A program made the position numbers and the translations under genes. Positions 16,815-24,644 of a stretch of 44,112 bases of DNA are shown piece by piece. This DNA is from Scytonema sp. UIC 10036 (GTDB lineage: Bacteria; Cyanobacteriota; Cyanobacteriia; Cyanobacteriales; Nostocaceae), in the NCBI RefSeq assembly GCF_009725235.1, contig NZ_WJFC01000103.1, positions 1 through 44,112 of the forward strand, given 5' to 3'. The notes below the pieces were generated by a model. That model saw only the letters and a list, made by a program, of their open reading frames with translations. It did not search any database and was not told the DNA's origin. Every line of letters starts with the position of its first letter. The first letter of the stretch is position 1.

Positions 16815-19310
16815 ATGGCTGTAGGTATACATAGACGTGCTGTAGGTGTATTTTCACGCCGTCAAGATGTGGAAAACGCCTTACATGAATTAAGAAGTTC
16901 TGGCTTTCCAATGGACAGGGTATCTGTTATTAAACGGGATGCCGATCGCAAAGATGATATTGCAGGTGCTGAAGTTCGGGAAAATGTTGGCAATAAAGCA
17001 GATGAAGGTGCCACAGCTGGAGCAGTATCTGGAGGAGTGTTAGGCGGATTAACAGGATTGTTAGTTGGCTTGGGAACTTTAGCTATTCCAGGAATAGGTC
17101 CCATTATGCTTGCTGGAGCAACAGCAACCGCACTAGCAACAACTTTAGCTGGTGCTGGGATTGGTGCAGCAACTGGTGGCATAGTTGGTGCATTAATTGG
17201 CTTGGGTATTCCTGAAGAACAGGCTAGAGCTTATAACGAGAGATTGGAGAGGGGAGATTATCTCGTTATTATAGATGGTACTGACGCTGAAATTGCCAGA
17301 GCGAGAGATATTTTGACCCGTGGGGGAGTGCAAGATTTTGCCGTTTACGATCGCCCCGAATACAAGCAAGGAACAGCCACCCCTGTAGCTGCGACTCCTG
17401 GTGTAGTGGGTGCAGTACCCAACACAAACAGAAGAAGAAGAGCAATTGGTGTATTTCCCAATCGCCGAGATGCAGAAGCCGCACTCACTGAATTGCGGGA
17501 TGCAGGTTTTCCGATGAGTCAGGTGTCGCTGATTGCCAAAGACGGAAATCACAATGCTAATTTGAGCGGCACAAACGTTGGCAAAGGCAACAAGGCTGAC
17601 GAGGGTGTAAAAGCCGGAGCAGTTACAGGGGGTGCTTTAGGCGGATTGGGCGGCTTGTTGGTAGGTCTTGGTGCTTTAGCGATTCCTGGAATTGGACCAG
17701 TGATTGCAGGTGGTGCCGCCGCCACAGCATTGGCAACCGCCGCAGCTGGTGCGGGAATTGGTGCTGCCGCAGGCGGAGTCACAGGTGGACTTGTGGGTCT
17801 GGGAATTCCTGAGAACCGCGCCAAAGTCTACAACGATCGCTTGAACAGGGGCGACTACCTCATTATTGTCGATGGCACAGACGATGAAGTTCGTCGTGCG
17901 GAAGCCATACTCAAACGTCACGGTATTCAAGAGTTTGATACCTTCGATGCTGCTGATACAACTGGTACTCACCGCCGCGATGCTGATAGAGACATTCATC
18001 CTGTAGTAGGTACTCCAGCACCGACAACACATAGAAGAAGAAGAGCAATTGGTGTATTCCCCAATCGCCGAGATGCAGAAGTTGCACTTACCGAATTGCG
18101 GGATGCGGGTTTTCCAATGAGTCAGGTGTCGCTGATTGCCAAAGACGGAAATCACAATGCTAATTTGAGCGGCACAAACGTTGGCAAAGGCAACAAGGCT
18201 GACGAGGGTGTAAAAGCCGGAGCAGTTACAGGGGGTGCTTTAGGCGGATTGGGCGGCTTGTTGGTAGGTCTTGGTGCTTTAGCGATTCCTGGAATTGGAC
18301 CAGTGATTGCAGGTGGTGCCGCCGCCACAGCATTGGCAACCGCCGCAGCTGGTGCGGGAATTGGTGCTGCCGCAGGCGGAGTCACAGGTGGACTTGTGGG
18401 TCTGGGAATTCCTGAGAACCGCGCCAAAGTCTACAACGATCGCTTGAACAGGGGCGACTACCTCATTATTGTCGATGGCACAGACGATGAAGTTCGTCGT
18501 GCGGAAGCCATACTCAAACGTCACGGTATTCAAGAGTTTGACACCTTCGATGCTGCTGATACAACTGGTACTCACCGCCGCGATGTTGATAGAGACATTC
18601 ATCCTGTAGTAGGTACTCCAGCACCTACAACATATAGAAGAAGAAGAGCAATTGGTGTGTTCCCCAATCGCCGAGATGCAGAAGTGGCACTCACCGAATT
18701 GCGGGATTCTGGTTTTCCTCTAAGTCAGGTGTCGTTGATAGCTAAAGACGGAAATCACAATGCTAATTTGAGCGGTACAAACGTTGGCAAAGGCAACAAG
18801 GCTGACGAGGGTGCAAAAGCCGGAGCAGTCACAGGCGGAGCTTTAGGCGGATTGGGTGGCTTGTTGTTGGGTCTTGGTGCTTTAGCGATTCCTGGAATTG
18901 GACCAGTGATTGCAGGTGGTGCTGCCGCCACAGCATTGGCAACTGCCGCAGCTGGTGCGGGAATTGGTGCGGCGGCTGGCGGAGTCACAGGTGGACTTGT
19001 GGGTCTGGGAATTCCTGAGAACCGCGCCAAAGTCTACAACGACCGCTTGAACAGGGGCGACTACCTAATTATTGTCGATGGCACAGACGATGAAGTTCGT
19101 CGTGCGGAAGCCATACTCAAACGTCACGGTATTCAAGAGTTTGATACCTTCGATGCTGCTGATACAACTGGTACTCACCGCCGCGATGTTGATAGAGACA
19201 TTCGTCATGATGCACCCGTGGTAAATACTACCTCCACCGAACATGGAGTCAGGTACGACAAAGACGATCCTGCGGTCATTATTGTTGATCATCGGAACGA
19301 GAGAGTTTAG
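16815..19310 (+). CDS. four-unit glycine-zipper general stress (YflT-like) protein
   Basis: 831 residues built from four tandem units of ~201 residues (bases 16833-17438, 17439-18041, 18042-18644, 18645-19247). Each unit has a YflT/general-stress-like N-part (RAIGVFPNRRDAEVALTELR, GFPMSQVSLIAKDG), then NKADEG, a glycine- and alanine-rich hydrophobic hairpin (GGLLVGLGALAIPGIGP...AAAGAGIGAAAGG), then a ferredoxin-like ending (RGDYLIIVDGTDDEVRRAEAIL, HGIQEFDTFD) and an Arg-rich linker. Related single-unit proteins are stress-induced and probably membrane-associated. Units 2 and 3 are nearly identical at DNA level and unit 1 is the most diverged, so the array grew by recent duplication or conversion. 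GAGG lies upstream of the ATG. Confidence 0.85.
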   Translation: MAVGIHRRAVGVFSRRQDVENALHELRSSGFPMDRVSVIKRDADRKDDIAGAEVRENVGNKADEGATAGAVSGGVLGGLTGLLVGLGTLAIPGIGPIMLAGATATALATTLAGAGIGAATGGIVGALIGLGIPEEQARAYNERLERGDYLVIIDGTDAEIARARDILTRGGVQDFAVYDRPEYKQGTATPVAATPGVVGAVPNTNRRRRAIGVFPNRRDAEAALTELRDAGFPMSQVSLIAKDGNHNANLSGTNVGKGNKADEGVKAGAVTGGALGGLGGLLVGLGALAIPGIGPVIAGGAAATALATAAAGAGIGAAAGGVTGGLVGLGIPENRAKVYNDRLNRGDYLIIVDGTDDEVRRAEAILKRHGIQEFDTFDAADTTGTHRRDADRDIHPVVGTPAPTTHRRRRAIGVFPNRRDAEVALTELRDAGFPMSQVSLIAKDGNHNANLSGTNVGKGNKADEGVKAGAVTGGALGGLGGLLVGLGALAIPGIGPVIAGGAAATALATAAAGAGIGAAAGGVTGGLVGLGIPENRAKVYNDRLNRGDYLIIVDGTDDEVRRAEAILKRHGIQEFDTFDAADTTGTHRRDVDRDIHPVVGTPAPTTYRRRRAIGVFPNRRDAEVALTELRDSGFPLSQVSLIAKDGNHNANLSGTNVGKGNKADEGAKAGAVTGGALGGLGGLLLGLGALAIPGIGPVIAGGAAATALATAAAGAGIGAAAGGVTGGLVGLGIPENRAKVYNDRLNRGDYLIIVDGTDDEVRRAEAILKRHGIQEFDTFDAADTTGTHRRDVDRDIRHDAPVVNTTSTEHGVRYDKDDPAVIIVDHRNERV
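17439..19247 (+). repeat. 603-bp intragenic tandem repeats (units 2-4)
   Basis: The period is exactly 603 bp (201 codons). Between units 2 and 3 the differences cluster in the first ~80 bp and the last ~90 bp, and more than 400 bp between them look identical. Unit 4 differs by scattered synonymous changes plus a few substitutions (for example GLLLGLG for GLLVGLG). Confidence 0.9.
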
Positions 19311-19313
19311 GAG

Positions 19314-19440
19314 TGTTAGTGGTTGATAGTTAGTTGTTAGTTGTTAGTTGTTAGTTGTTAGTTGTTAATAGCTACCAACCACTAACCAATAACCACCAAC
19401 CACCAACCACTAACCACCAACTACCAACCACTAACTATTA
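19314..19440. repeat. inverted heptamer arrays (TTAGTTG then CAACCAC)
   Basis: A run of GTTAGTT/TTAGTTG units (19314-19366) is followed by a run of ACCAACC/ACTAACC units (19372-19438) that is its approximate reverse complement. The transcript could form a long imperfect hairpin between the stress protein and the BON lipoprotein. The lipoprotein start follows at 19459. Confidence 0.85.
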
Positions 19441-19458
19441 ACAAAGGATTGATTAAAG

Positions 19459-19929
19459 ATGAAAAAGCTTATTCCCTTCGTATTTGGTTCTCTTTTAGTT
19501 TTTGGTGCAGCTGCTTGTAGTCCTGATGTTTCCAAGAGCAGTTCAGATGCGCCTAACAGTACTAATGAAGCAGCACAAGCACCAGCGCCAGAAGCAACAG
19601 AGGCGGCTCTCAAGGATGCTCAAAGCGAAGTTCGTAGAGAGCAACTTAATAATGACATCAGGGCTCGCGAACAACGCAATAATGCCTTGAATGATGGCAA
19701 GGCTGCAAACAGAAGTGAAGACGATATAGAAAGTGAAGTTCGCTCTAAGTTAGAAGCTAACATTCCTAACGGTCAGTTAACTGTTGAAGCTGAAGATAAC
19801 GGCACAGTCACAATTGCGGGAACTGTTACAAACCAAGAGCAACTTAACAAGATTGAGCGTTTGGCAAAGGAAATCAAAGGTGTTACAACTGTAGTTAATA
19901 AAGCAACAGTAGCTCAGCCATCAAGCTAG
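19459..19929 (+). CDS. BON-domain lipoprotein
   Basis: 156 residues. Signal peptide MKKLIPFVFGSLLVFGAAAC with a lipobox and Cys20 as lipidation site. An Ala/Ser/Glu-rich linker with a charged helical stretch (~45-90) leads to a BON domain (~90-150: DDIESEVRSKLEANIP...GTVTIAGTVTNQEQLNKIERLAK...GVTTVVNKA). BON domains bind phospholipid or envelope components and occur in osmotic-shock proteins such as OsmY. Same strand as the stress protein and the CAAD protein. AAAGG lies ~12 bases upstream of the ATG. Confidence 0.85.
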   Translation: MKKLIPFVFGSLLVFGAAACSPDVSKSSSDAPNSTNEAAQAPAPEATEAALKDAQSEVRREQLNNDIRAREQRNNALNDGKAANRSEDDIESEVRSKLEANIPNGQLTVEAEDNGTVTIAGTVTNQEQLNKIERLAKEIKGVTTVVNKATVAQPSS

Positions 19930-19940
19930 CGAGTTGTGAA

Positions 19941-19994
19941 AAGTCAAAAGTCAAAAAATATTGCCGAACGAGCATCTATTTTGACTTTTGACTT
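19941..19994. terminator. perfect 16-bp inverted repeat after the BON gene
   Basis: AAGTCAAAAGTCAAAA (19941-19956) pairs exactly with TTTTGACTTTTGACTT (19979-19994) around a 22-base loop. The stem is AT-rich without a GC core, so it may be a repeat-derived hairpin acting as a weak terminator or RNA-stability element between the BON and CAAD genes. Confidence 0.6.
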
Positions 19995-20027
19995 ATTGTG
20001 GCAATAGTAACTTAACAGAGGAAGAGT

Positions 20028-20471
20028 ATGGAAGCTAACGCACAGCCACTCCAACCTTTTGATGATGTTCCAGATACAACCATCACCACCCCTACAGCAG
20101 CAATCGAAGGTACAAAGCCAAATCAGCCATTGTTACCACCTGCTGCGAAATCTCAAGATAAATGGCAGCAAATCGCAGAAGAAGTTTCACAAGTTTTAGC
20201 TGATTTACCAGATAAGATAGGTCAGGTTTTTAATCAATATCAGCAATTAATCATTACTATTGTTTTAATTGCTTCTGCAATTGTTACAGGCAGAGTATTT
20301 TTGGCAATACTTGATGCCATTAATGATATTCCGTTACTAATTCCAATTTTTGAATTAATTGGAATTAGTTATACTACTTGGTTTGTGTTTCGTTATCTTC
20401 TTAAAGGCTCAACTCGGCAAGAGTTAGTAGAACAAATTCAATCTATCAAGAATGACATTTTAGGAACTTAA
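20028..20471 (+). CDS. CAAD-domain (CURT1-like) membrane protein
   Basis: 147 residues. A Pro/Thr-rich soluble N-terminus (~1-45) leads to an amphipathic helix (DKWQQIAEEVSQVLADLP), two transmembrane helices (~72-95 and ~100-123) and a C-terminal amphipathic helix (RQELVEQIQSIKNDILG). This is the CAAD domain, found appended to some cyanobacterial aminoacyl-tRNA synthetases and as the CURT1 proteins that shape thylakoid membranes. Here it is free-standing. GAGGAAGAG upstream is a good ribosome binding site. Terminated by a classical hairpin at 20550. Confidence 0.85.
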   Translation: MEANAQPLQPFDDVPDTTITTPTAAIEGTKPNQPLLPPAAKSQDKWQQIAEEVSQVLADLPDKIGQVFNQYQQLIITIVLIASAIVTGRVFLAILDAINDIPLLIPIFELIGISYTTWFVFRYLLKGSTRQELVEQIQSIKNDILGT

Positions 20472-20549
20472 GATTTCTAGTTTTTGAGCGATTTGGAAAA
20501 TAGTTTCTAATGCTTGTTGTTTTGCCATGATTGTTTAGTTGAATGCTAT

Positions 20550-20592
20550 TGGTCAAGCAGAAATGGATTGTTTTGCTTGACCATTTTGTTTT
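20550..20592 (+). terminator. Rho-independent terminator
   Basis: TGGTCAAGCA (20550-20559) pairs perfectly with TGCTTGACCA (20574-20583) and is followed by TTTTGTTTT. It lies 79 bp after the CAAD gene and is the clearest intrinsic terminator in the window. The rest of the 302-bp gap holds only a GTGGGCATTAGCCCTACC-type dispersed repeat. Confidence 0.85.
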
Positions 20593-20773
20593 CAGCTTTT
20601 TAGCGGCATTCCTTACTAACACTAAACGGTGGGCATTAGCCCTACCTACTTTTTGACTCCTTTTTGACTTTTATTTTGTTAGAGGTTAGCTCAATTTGGG
20701 AACAATAAAAAGCAAGGCAATCTTAACAATGTGGCTGAGATTGTTTTAGTGCTGAAAGAACCAAGCTAACTTT

Positions 20774-21553
20774 ATGAAAAGACGAAAATTTCTTATCTTG
20801 ACTGGCTCGAATACTATTTTATCTTTAGGTTTAAATAGCTGTAATACACATCATACAAAGCCAGTGGCTTTGACTGTTTCTGCTGCTGCTGTATTTAGAG
20901 ATGTCATGGTAGAAGTTGGTAGAGTATACGCAGAAGAAAAAACCAATATTTTCGTTAATTATAACATTACTGGTGGCGGTGTTTTGAAAAAACAAATTGA
21001 ACTGGGAGCGCCTGTTGATATCTATCTTCCGGCTTCTGCTAAACCAATGAACGAATTGCAAAGCAAAGGTTTTATTTTAGAAGATTCTCGTCAAAATTTT
21101 ATGAAGAATGAAATAGTATTGATTTCATTAAATAATTTTTCTGGTATCTCTAGTTTTCCGGAGCTACTTAACAGTAGTGTAAAACGAGTTGCCTTAGGAA
21201 CAGAAAATATTGACGCAGGCATTTATGCTAAAGAAATTCTTGATTTTTTCAAAATTTACGACCAAGTGAAACCCAAAGGTATTTTTGAAGAACAAGATGT
21301 GCAGCAAATTCTTAAGTATGTTGAATCAGGTCATGCAGATGTTGGGATTACTTTTTTAACTGAGGCTAAACGCTCTAAAAAAGTTAAAATTTTGGCGATG
21401 TCACCTGTAGGTTCTCATGCTCCAGTTGTTTCTACAATTGCAATTGTAAAACATAGCAAACATATTGCTGAATCTCGTAAATTTATTAATTTTCTTAGAA
21501 GCAATCGCGCAATATCTATCTTTGAAAAATTTGGATTTATGAAGATTAAGTAG
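20774..21553 (+). CDS. modA: molybdate ABC transporter-type substrate-binding protein (orphan)
   Basis: 259 residues. The N-terminus KRRKFLILTG resembles a twin-arginine signal and ends near C23, which could be lipidated although the preceding LNS is not an ideal lipobox. The mature part follows ModA: SAAAVFRDVM (oxyanion-binding strand), GGGVLKKQIELGAPVDIYLPAS, DAGIYAKEIL and HADVGITFLTEAK. ModA proteins deliver molybdate or tungstate to a ModBC permease. No modB or modC lies here, so it either works with a distant permease or senses another oxyanion. Intact and of normal length. Confidence 0.85.
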   Translation: MKRRKFLILTGSNTILSLGLNSCNTHHTKPVALTVSAAAVFRDVMVEVGRVYAEEKTNIFVNYNITGGGVLKKQIELGAPVDIYLPASAKPMNELQSKGFILEDSRQNFMKNEIVLISLNNFSGISSFPELLNSSVKRVALGTENIDAGIYAKEILDFFKIYDQVKPKGIFEEQDVQQILKYVESGHADVGITFLTEAKRSKKVKILAMSPVGSHAPVVSTIAIVKHSKHIAESRKFINFLRSNRAISIFEKFGFMKIK

Positions 21554-21576
21554 CCATGGTTAAACCTCTTTTCTTA

Positions 21577-21954
21577 TTAAAAACCAAGTACAGTTCTAGA
21601 GGTTTCTAAAACACTCTTAGGGCGAAATGGCTTTGTCATATACAAATCTGCACCAACATCGCTTCCTTTTTGCTTATCAAACTCTTGTCCTTTGGCAGTT
21701 AACAGAATAATGTAAATATCCTGTAGCCCTAACTCGTGTTTAACCGCATGGCAAACTTCTAATCCATTCATTTTTGGCATCATAACATCCATAAACACGA
21801 GTAATGGTTTTTCTGCCTTTATCAGTTCTAATGCTTCTTCTCCATTTTTAGCTGTGAGTAACTCTACTCCTTCATCTTCTAAACTCTCCAATGCTTGTTC
21901 CATAAGGATTAAAATATTGGGTTCATCATCAACTATCAAGACTTTTTTAGTCAT
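21577..21954 (-). CDS. single-domain response regulator
   Basis: 125 residues, REC only. Acidic pocket at DD9-10, phosphoacceptor D56 (FMDVMMPKMNG), T86 and K108 (YMTKPF). No output domain, so it probably relays phosphate or binds a partner. Its ATG overlaps the stop of the hybrid kinase by 4 bp (ATGA), so it is translationally coupled to it. It is the last gene of a three-gene minus-strand operon. Confidence 0.9.
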   Translation of the reverse strand: MTKKVLIVDDEPNILILMEQALESLEDEGVELLTAKNGEEALELIKAEKPLLVFMDVMMPKMNGLEVCHAVKHELGLQDIYIILLTAKGQEFDKQKGSDVGADLYMTKPFRPKSVLETSRTVLGF

Positions 21955-24644
21955 AAAGATTCCTCTATTTGATTATTTATCAGTAAAATAAAAAAGACAT
22001 TTTCCATTCCTTTTTCAAAACGCAGTGTTTTCACTAAGTTGTGCTGCTCCTGAAAATATGAATCTACTATAATCATATCGGGGTGAATTGCTAGTGCCTT
22101 TTCAATACCTTCTTGAGTGTCAGAAGCTTCTACAACATTGTACCCTTGCGCTTGCAATACATCAGATAATGTTTGTAAAGTAGAGGCATTTGTATCTACT
22201 ATTAAAACTTTTCTCTTGGAAACTCCTTGTGAAAGAAGTACACCAATATTAGTGAGCAATTCTTCTTTATGTATTGGTTTGGTTAAGTAACGGTCGATCC
22301 CCAGTCGATAACCTCTTTCCTTATCTTCAATAATTGACAAAATAATAATCGGAATAGCTGTTGTCTGTGGGTTATTTTTGAGTACGGCAGCTACATCAAA
22401 ACCATTAATTTGAGGCATCATTACATCTAGAATAACGAGATCGGGCTGAGCTATTTTGACTTGTGCGATCGCATCCATACCGTCTTTAGCTTCTCGAACT
22501 GTATAGCCCTCAGTTTCCAATTCCTGTCTGAGCAATTCACGAATGTGAGCGTCATCATCAACCACAAGAATTGTTTTGTCCTTTTGAAGAAAATCAGGTG
22601 TAGCCGTGACAACGTGCTCTTTTAATTGCTTAATTAAAGTATTAATAGACAGTTTTTCTCCCTCAACATTGTTATTCATAAGGGGTAAAGTAAAGAAAAA
22701 AGTACTGCCTGAGCCTTGCTCGCTTTCAACCCAAATGCGACCCCCATGATGTTCTACGATTTGTTTGCAGATAGGTAACCCCAAACCTGTACCTTTGGGT
22801 TTGTCAGTTAGAGTATTTCCCACTTGCTTAAATCTTTCAAAAACCTTAGACTGGTCATCTGTAGCAATGCCAATGCCAGTATCGGTGACACTTAAAAGCA
22901 TCTCGCCATGATGGATTTTTGCTTGACAGGTAATATGACCTTGCTCGGTAAACTTGACAGCATTGGAAATAAGGTTAATCATGACTTGAATCAGGCGATC
23001 GCTATCCCCAATAATTAGAGGTAAGTCGGGGGCAACGATTTTGCGTAACTCCAACCCTTTCATGTCAAACAAAGAAGAAGTAGCTGCTATTGCTCGCTCA
23101 ATAACATCTCCAATATAAAGTGAGTCCATATACCACTCCACTTTGCCAGCTTCCATCTTGGCGACATCCAAAACATCATTGATGAGCGTAGTTAGTCGTT
23201 CCGCCTCAGACACAATAATATTAATATTTGTTTGAACTTGTTTGAGAGTGCGTTGAGCTTTGCGATGTTCTGGATCGATCTGTGGAGCAAGTTCTTCTAA
23301 CTTTTCTTGGATAATTGAGGCAAATCCCAAAACTGAAGTCAGGGGTGTTCGCAGTTCGTGAGATACTGTGGAGATAAAATCGGTCTTCATTCGATCCACT
23401 TCTTTCTCAGCAGTAATATCTCGAATCAAAATAATCGAACCAAGTGAATTATGGTCAGTGTTTGCAGCATCTTTAACAATTGCTCTTGCTACAGCCTGAC
23501 CGATACGTCCACCTGTTAATTCGAGTTCTGCTGTAAAAACCTCTCCCAATCTTCTCCGTGTTTGTTCTACAAGTTCAACGATTTTGGAATTTGCTAAAGC
23601 CTTACTGTTTTGATTTTTTAAATCTGTATTTTCCAATCCAAACATTGTCAGTAATGCTGGATTGTACCGCTTAATTTTGCACTCTTTGTCGGTAACTAAA
23701 AGACCATCTACCAAGTTATCAATGATAGTACTTAAATAAATGAGAGCGTTTTCAAGTTCCTGACTGTGTATTTTAAGTCCTTGCAGCAAATCGCCAATTT
23801 GCTCCGCCATGGTGTTAAGTGTAGAAGCAAGCACGCCTACTTCATCGTCAGACTTGACTTTGGCTCTTATATCTAACTCACCCTTTGCCATTTGGTGGGC
23901 AACTACAGTCACTTGAGTAAGAGCGCGAATAATTTGAGCAACTACTATTAATGATATAGGTATTGACAGCAAGCTCAGCAATAAAGCTATCAAAAGTAAG
24001 TTTTGACTTTGAATTGCAGTGTCAGATGTCTGTACCTCTACGCTTCTTGTTGTCACATCCATTGTATTTGTTAAAAAGCTGGTTAAATTATTAATTTGTT
24101 CGAGATATTCTTTTTGTTCTTGGGGAGAAGCCATCAAATAATTTTCTATTTTTTGGCGATAAATTTGCCAAGTATCTTCAACTTTTTCCAGTTGAGCAAG
24201 CACTTTTGGATCGGACACTGGATTTAACCCTAGTTCCCTTGAACCCTGATGTATGGCAGAGAGCAATGTTTCAAACTGCTGAATGTCATCCTTAATACTA
24301 ACATCAATAGCGATACGCTCCCCAGAGTTGTTTTTTTCAGCACGGAGATTTGTCAAATAAGCTAACTTGTAAGTTAGCATCCGTTCAGAACCTATAATGT
24401 TAATTAACGGGCTACTATTACGAACGCGATTTAATCCTATACCCCCAATACCAACAGAAACTAAATTAATGAAAACCAGACTACAAAACAATAATCTCAA
24501 GCGATCGCGAATATTTAGTTGATATTTAAAGCTGTGAGAGCGCTCGCTATGTCGAGCACGCATTTGGTTTGAATTGATGGCATTTGTCATTGTTATAATT
24601 TTTCCTAAAAAGTTGGCTGAAAAAGTGCCATTATTATGCCACAT
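21951..24644 (-). CDS. hybrid sensor histidine kinase (TM-HAMP-PAS-HisKA-HATPase-REC-REC')
   Basis: 897 residues. TM1 ~50-70, an extracytoplasmic helical sensor with a nitrate/methyl-sensing-type motif (GSERMLTYKLA) ~75-210, TM2 ~215-238, HAMP ~240-290, PAS ~300-412. HisKA has H429 (SHELRTP) and the HATPase has N561 and the G boxes DTGIGI and GTGLGL. The first REC has D740 (LDVMMPQING). The second REC has D861 but stops at residue 897, before the conserved Lys strand and last helix, so it is incomplete. The upstream kinase gene overlaps this start by 11 bp; M19 (24590) is an alternative start. Confidence 0.88.
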   Translation of the reverse strand: MWHNNGTFSANFLGKIITMTNAINSNQMRARHSERSHSFKYQLNIRDRLRLLFCSLVFINLVSVGIGGIGLNRVRNSSPLINIIGSERMLTYKLAYLTNLRAEKNNSGERIAIDVSIKDDIQQFETLLSAIHQGSRELGLNPVSDPKVLAQLEKVEDTWQIYRQKIENYLMASPQEQKEYLEQINNLTSFLTNTMDVTTRSVEVQTSDTAIQSQNLLLIALLLSLLSIPISLIVVAQIIRALTQVTVVAHQMAKGELDIRAKVKSDDEVGVLASTLNTMAEQIGDLLQGLKIHSQELENALIYLSTIIDNLVDGLLVTDKECKIKRYNPALLTMFGLENTDLKNQNSKALANSKIVELVEQTRRRLGEVFTAELELTGGRIGQAVARAIVKDAANTDHNSLGSIILIRDITAEKEVDRMKTDFISTVSHELRTPLTSVLGFASIIQEKLEELAPQIDPEHRKAQRTLKQVQTNINIIVSEAERLTTLINDVLDVAKMEAGKVEWYMDSLYIGDVIERAIAATSSLFDMKGLELRKIVAPDLPLIIGDSDRLIQVMINLISNAVKFTEQGHITCQAKIHHGEMLLSVTDTGIGIATDDQSKVFERFKQVGNTLTDKPKGTGLGLPICKQIVEHHGGRIWVESEQGSGSTFFFTLPLMNNNVEGEKLSINTLIKQLKEHVVTATPDFLQKDKTILVVDDDAHIRELLRQELETEGYTVREAKDGMDAIAQVKIAQPDLVILDVMMPQINGFDVAAVLKNNPQTTAIPIIILSIIEDKERGYRLGIDRYLTKPIHKEELLTNIGVLLSQGVSKRKVLIVDTNASTLQTLSDVLQAQGYNVVEASDTQEGIEKALAIHPDMIIVDSYFQEQHNLVKTLRFEKGMENVFFILLINNQIEESL

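Noticed and set aside
17549..19030. Repeated proline/alanine-rich minus-strand ORFs opposite the stress-repeat gene
   Set aside because: They are antisense shadows of the glycine- and alanine-rich repeats and recur with the 603-bp period.
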